DNA from: Candidatus Poribacteria bacterium
Lineage (GTDB): Bacteria; Poribacteria; WGA-4E; WGA-3G
Assembly: GCA_003635195.1 (NCBI GenBank)
Contig: PYIY01000004.1
Location: 1 to 64,000 of the forward strand
DNA: 64,000 nucleotides
Direction of reading: 5' to 3'
The notes under the pieces were generated by a model, which was not told the DNA's origin, did no database searches, and was given only the letters and a program-made list of their open reading frames with translations. This document shows, one piece after another, positions 63,317-64,000 of the stretch. Positions within the stretch are counted from its first letter, which is position 1, and every line of letters starts with the position of its first letter. Made by a program: the position numbers and the translations under genes.

Positions 63317-63423
63317 CCACCAGTAAGAATGACTTTCAGCAGTTGGAAACCATCAGCTTTCAGCAAAGACGCAAGCGTTCCAAAACTGCCTCACAGTGAG
63401 AGTTTTCTTTACTGATGGCTATT
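63315..63423 (+). repeat. Hairpin after pdxA (CCATCAG/CTTTCAG words)
   Basis: CCATCAG CTTTCAG CAAAGAC in the left arm pairs with TCTTTACTGATGG in the right arm (63406-63418). It begins within a few bases of the pdxA stop. Confidence 0.7.
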
Positions 63424-63425
63424 CC

Positions 63426-63531
63426 TATGGTAGATTTTAGAATTAAAGAGACATTGTAAAGCAACAAAGTTAAGAAAGTTCATCAGCAGAGCGTTCCGCT
63501 TTCGCTGCTGTCTATTTATTTTTATAGTTCA
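63426..63531 (+). mobile_element. Degenerate MITE-like element of the TATAGT family
   Basis: TATGGTAGATTTTAGAATTAAAGAGACA on the left and TGTCTATTTATTTTTATAGTTCAC on the right are decayed versions of the ends at 25236-25337; the centre differs. It lies just behind the post-pdxA hairpin. Confidence 0.5.
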
Positions 63532-63555
63532 CGAGAGAAAGAATCGTAAAACGCC

Positions 63556-64000
63556 ATGAAAAAGACGCTTATTTTTTTCGCCATACTCCTTGCGCTTTCT
63601 ACTGTTCCAATGCTGATTGCTGTAGGGCAGACCCAGTCAGGGTCCCTACCTGTTCGTGGGGACGAGGTGCTACCGCTTCAGATTCTTGCAATCACAGCGG
63701 ACACCCTCACAGCACGTTTCACTCTACCAGAACTTAAGATAACAACACGGGCTTCCTCTCCTGTGGACGATTCCGAAGAGGTGATAACTGATATTCGTTT
63801 TGCGGGCGCGGACCGGACGCTTGACGTAGGCAAACCGCAGCTACCTATTTACACACAACGCATTGGAATCCCTGTCGCGGGAACGCCGGTTGTTACCATT
63901 ATTCAAGCGCGTCCAGAGATGAAGACGATCGAAAATGTACGTATCACACCTGATGATCCAATTTTCCCTACTCTGGTCTCCAGCGATGCCCCGCGGGCTT
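63556..64000 (+). CDS. Secreted protein, possibly a C25 (gingipain-like) peptidase precursor, cut by window end
   Basis: 148 codons visible, open to the edge and therefore missing from the ORF track. A signal peptide (MKKTLIFFAILLALSTVPMLIAVGQ) is followed by ...FAGADRTLDVGKPQLPIYTQRIGIPVAGTPVVTIIQARPEMKTIENVRITP. The phrase G-x-PQLP...-IGIP with later P-x-x-P resembles the propeptide region of C25 peptidases and related large secreted proteins. The catalytic part would be beyond the window. The start is weakly supported (AGAGAAAGAATCG). Confidence 0.6.
   Translation, partial: MKKTLIFFAILLALSTVPMLIAVGQTQSGSLPVRGDEVLPLQILAITADTLTARFTLPELKITTRASSPVDDSEEVITDIRFAGADRTLDVGKPQLPIYTQRIGIPVAGTPVVTIIQARPEMKTIENVRITPDDPIFPTLVSSDAPRA

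Overview
The window reads as a chromosomal contig of a bacterium of moderate GC content, most like Candidatus Poribacteria (sponge-associated or free-living). This is inferred from gene content: four phytanoyl-CoA-dioxygenase-type (PhyH) genes plus a two-domain PhyH fusion, two sulfatases, an Asp-box sialidase-like protein, three enolase-superfamily sugar-acid dehydratase-like genes, DUF6785/DUF309 proteins, and intergenic space crowded with short mobile palindromes. No database search was possible, so the taxonomy is not proven.

Layout. 0.4-6.1 kb: MBL-cupin protein, sulfatase, PhyH and double-PhyH. 6.4-11.7 kb: three small reverse-strand genes, a 1.2 kb AT-rich gap and a 997-codon protein that may be primase/helicase-like. 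12-23 kb: a ten-helix membrane protein, TonB-dependent receptor, alpha/alpha-toroid enzyme, VOC protein, a second copy of the first PhyH together with its promoter, another PhyH, a lipoprotein and a DUF6785-like membrane protein. 23-35 kb: enolase-superfamily genes, a BrnT/BrnA toxin-antitoxin pair, CPBP protease, nitrilase, amidohydrolase, Nudix, PhyH, methyltransferase and sialidase. 35-40.5 kb: DUF309, UDP-glucose dehydrogenase, MoxR ATPase, heptose-7-phosphate-kinase-like GHMP kinase and HU. 41-46 kb: asd, mtnK, a CbpA-like DnaJ, a DUF433/DUF5615 pair and an aspartate aminotransferase. 46-54.4 kb: TPR protein, a broken DNA methylase, a second sulfatase, GGCT-like, LamG, MFS, macro-domain and DUF58 genes. 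51.5 and 54.6-55.3 kb: seven tRNA genes. 55.3-63.3 kb: a proteostasis series tig-clpP-clpX-lon, an S4 protein and pdxA. The window ends inside a secreted, gingipain-like protein.

The accessory genes fit a scavenger of sulfated, acidic polysaccharides. Sulfatases, sialidase-like and toroid enzymes would trim glycans, the TonB receptor would import products, and enolase-superfamily dehydratases would process sugar acids. UDP-glucose dehydrogenase and the heptose kinase point to surface-polysaccharide synthesis. The PhyH enzymes have unknown substrates.

The most unusual signal is non-coding. Each gap of the tig-clpP-clpX-lon-S4-pdxA series holds a long hairpin whose arms are runs of 7-bp words. 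The words differ from gap to gap, while an inner clamp close to TTAAGAGG...CCTCTTAA recurs. One of these hairpins lies inside the pdxA reading frame and must be translated. Other dispersed families are a MITE-like element ending in TATAGT, which supplies the last codons of a protease gene, an element ending in CAGGAYTTACGCA, a CGGTTAGGAAACCG palindrome, and a leader repeat carrying a ribosome-binding site. Other notable points are a ClpX with two zinc fingers, a BrnA antitoxin with an added helix-turn-helix-like domain, a PhyH fusion whose first domain has lost its iron ligands, a DUF309 gene that appears to begin without ATG/GTG/TTG, and two frameshifted genes.
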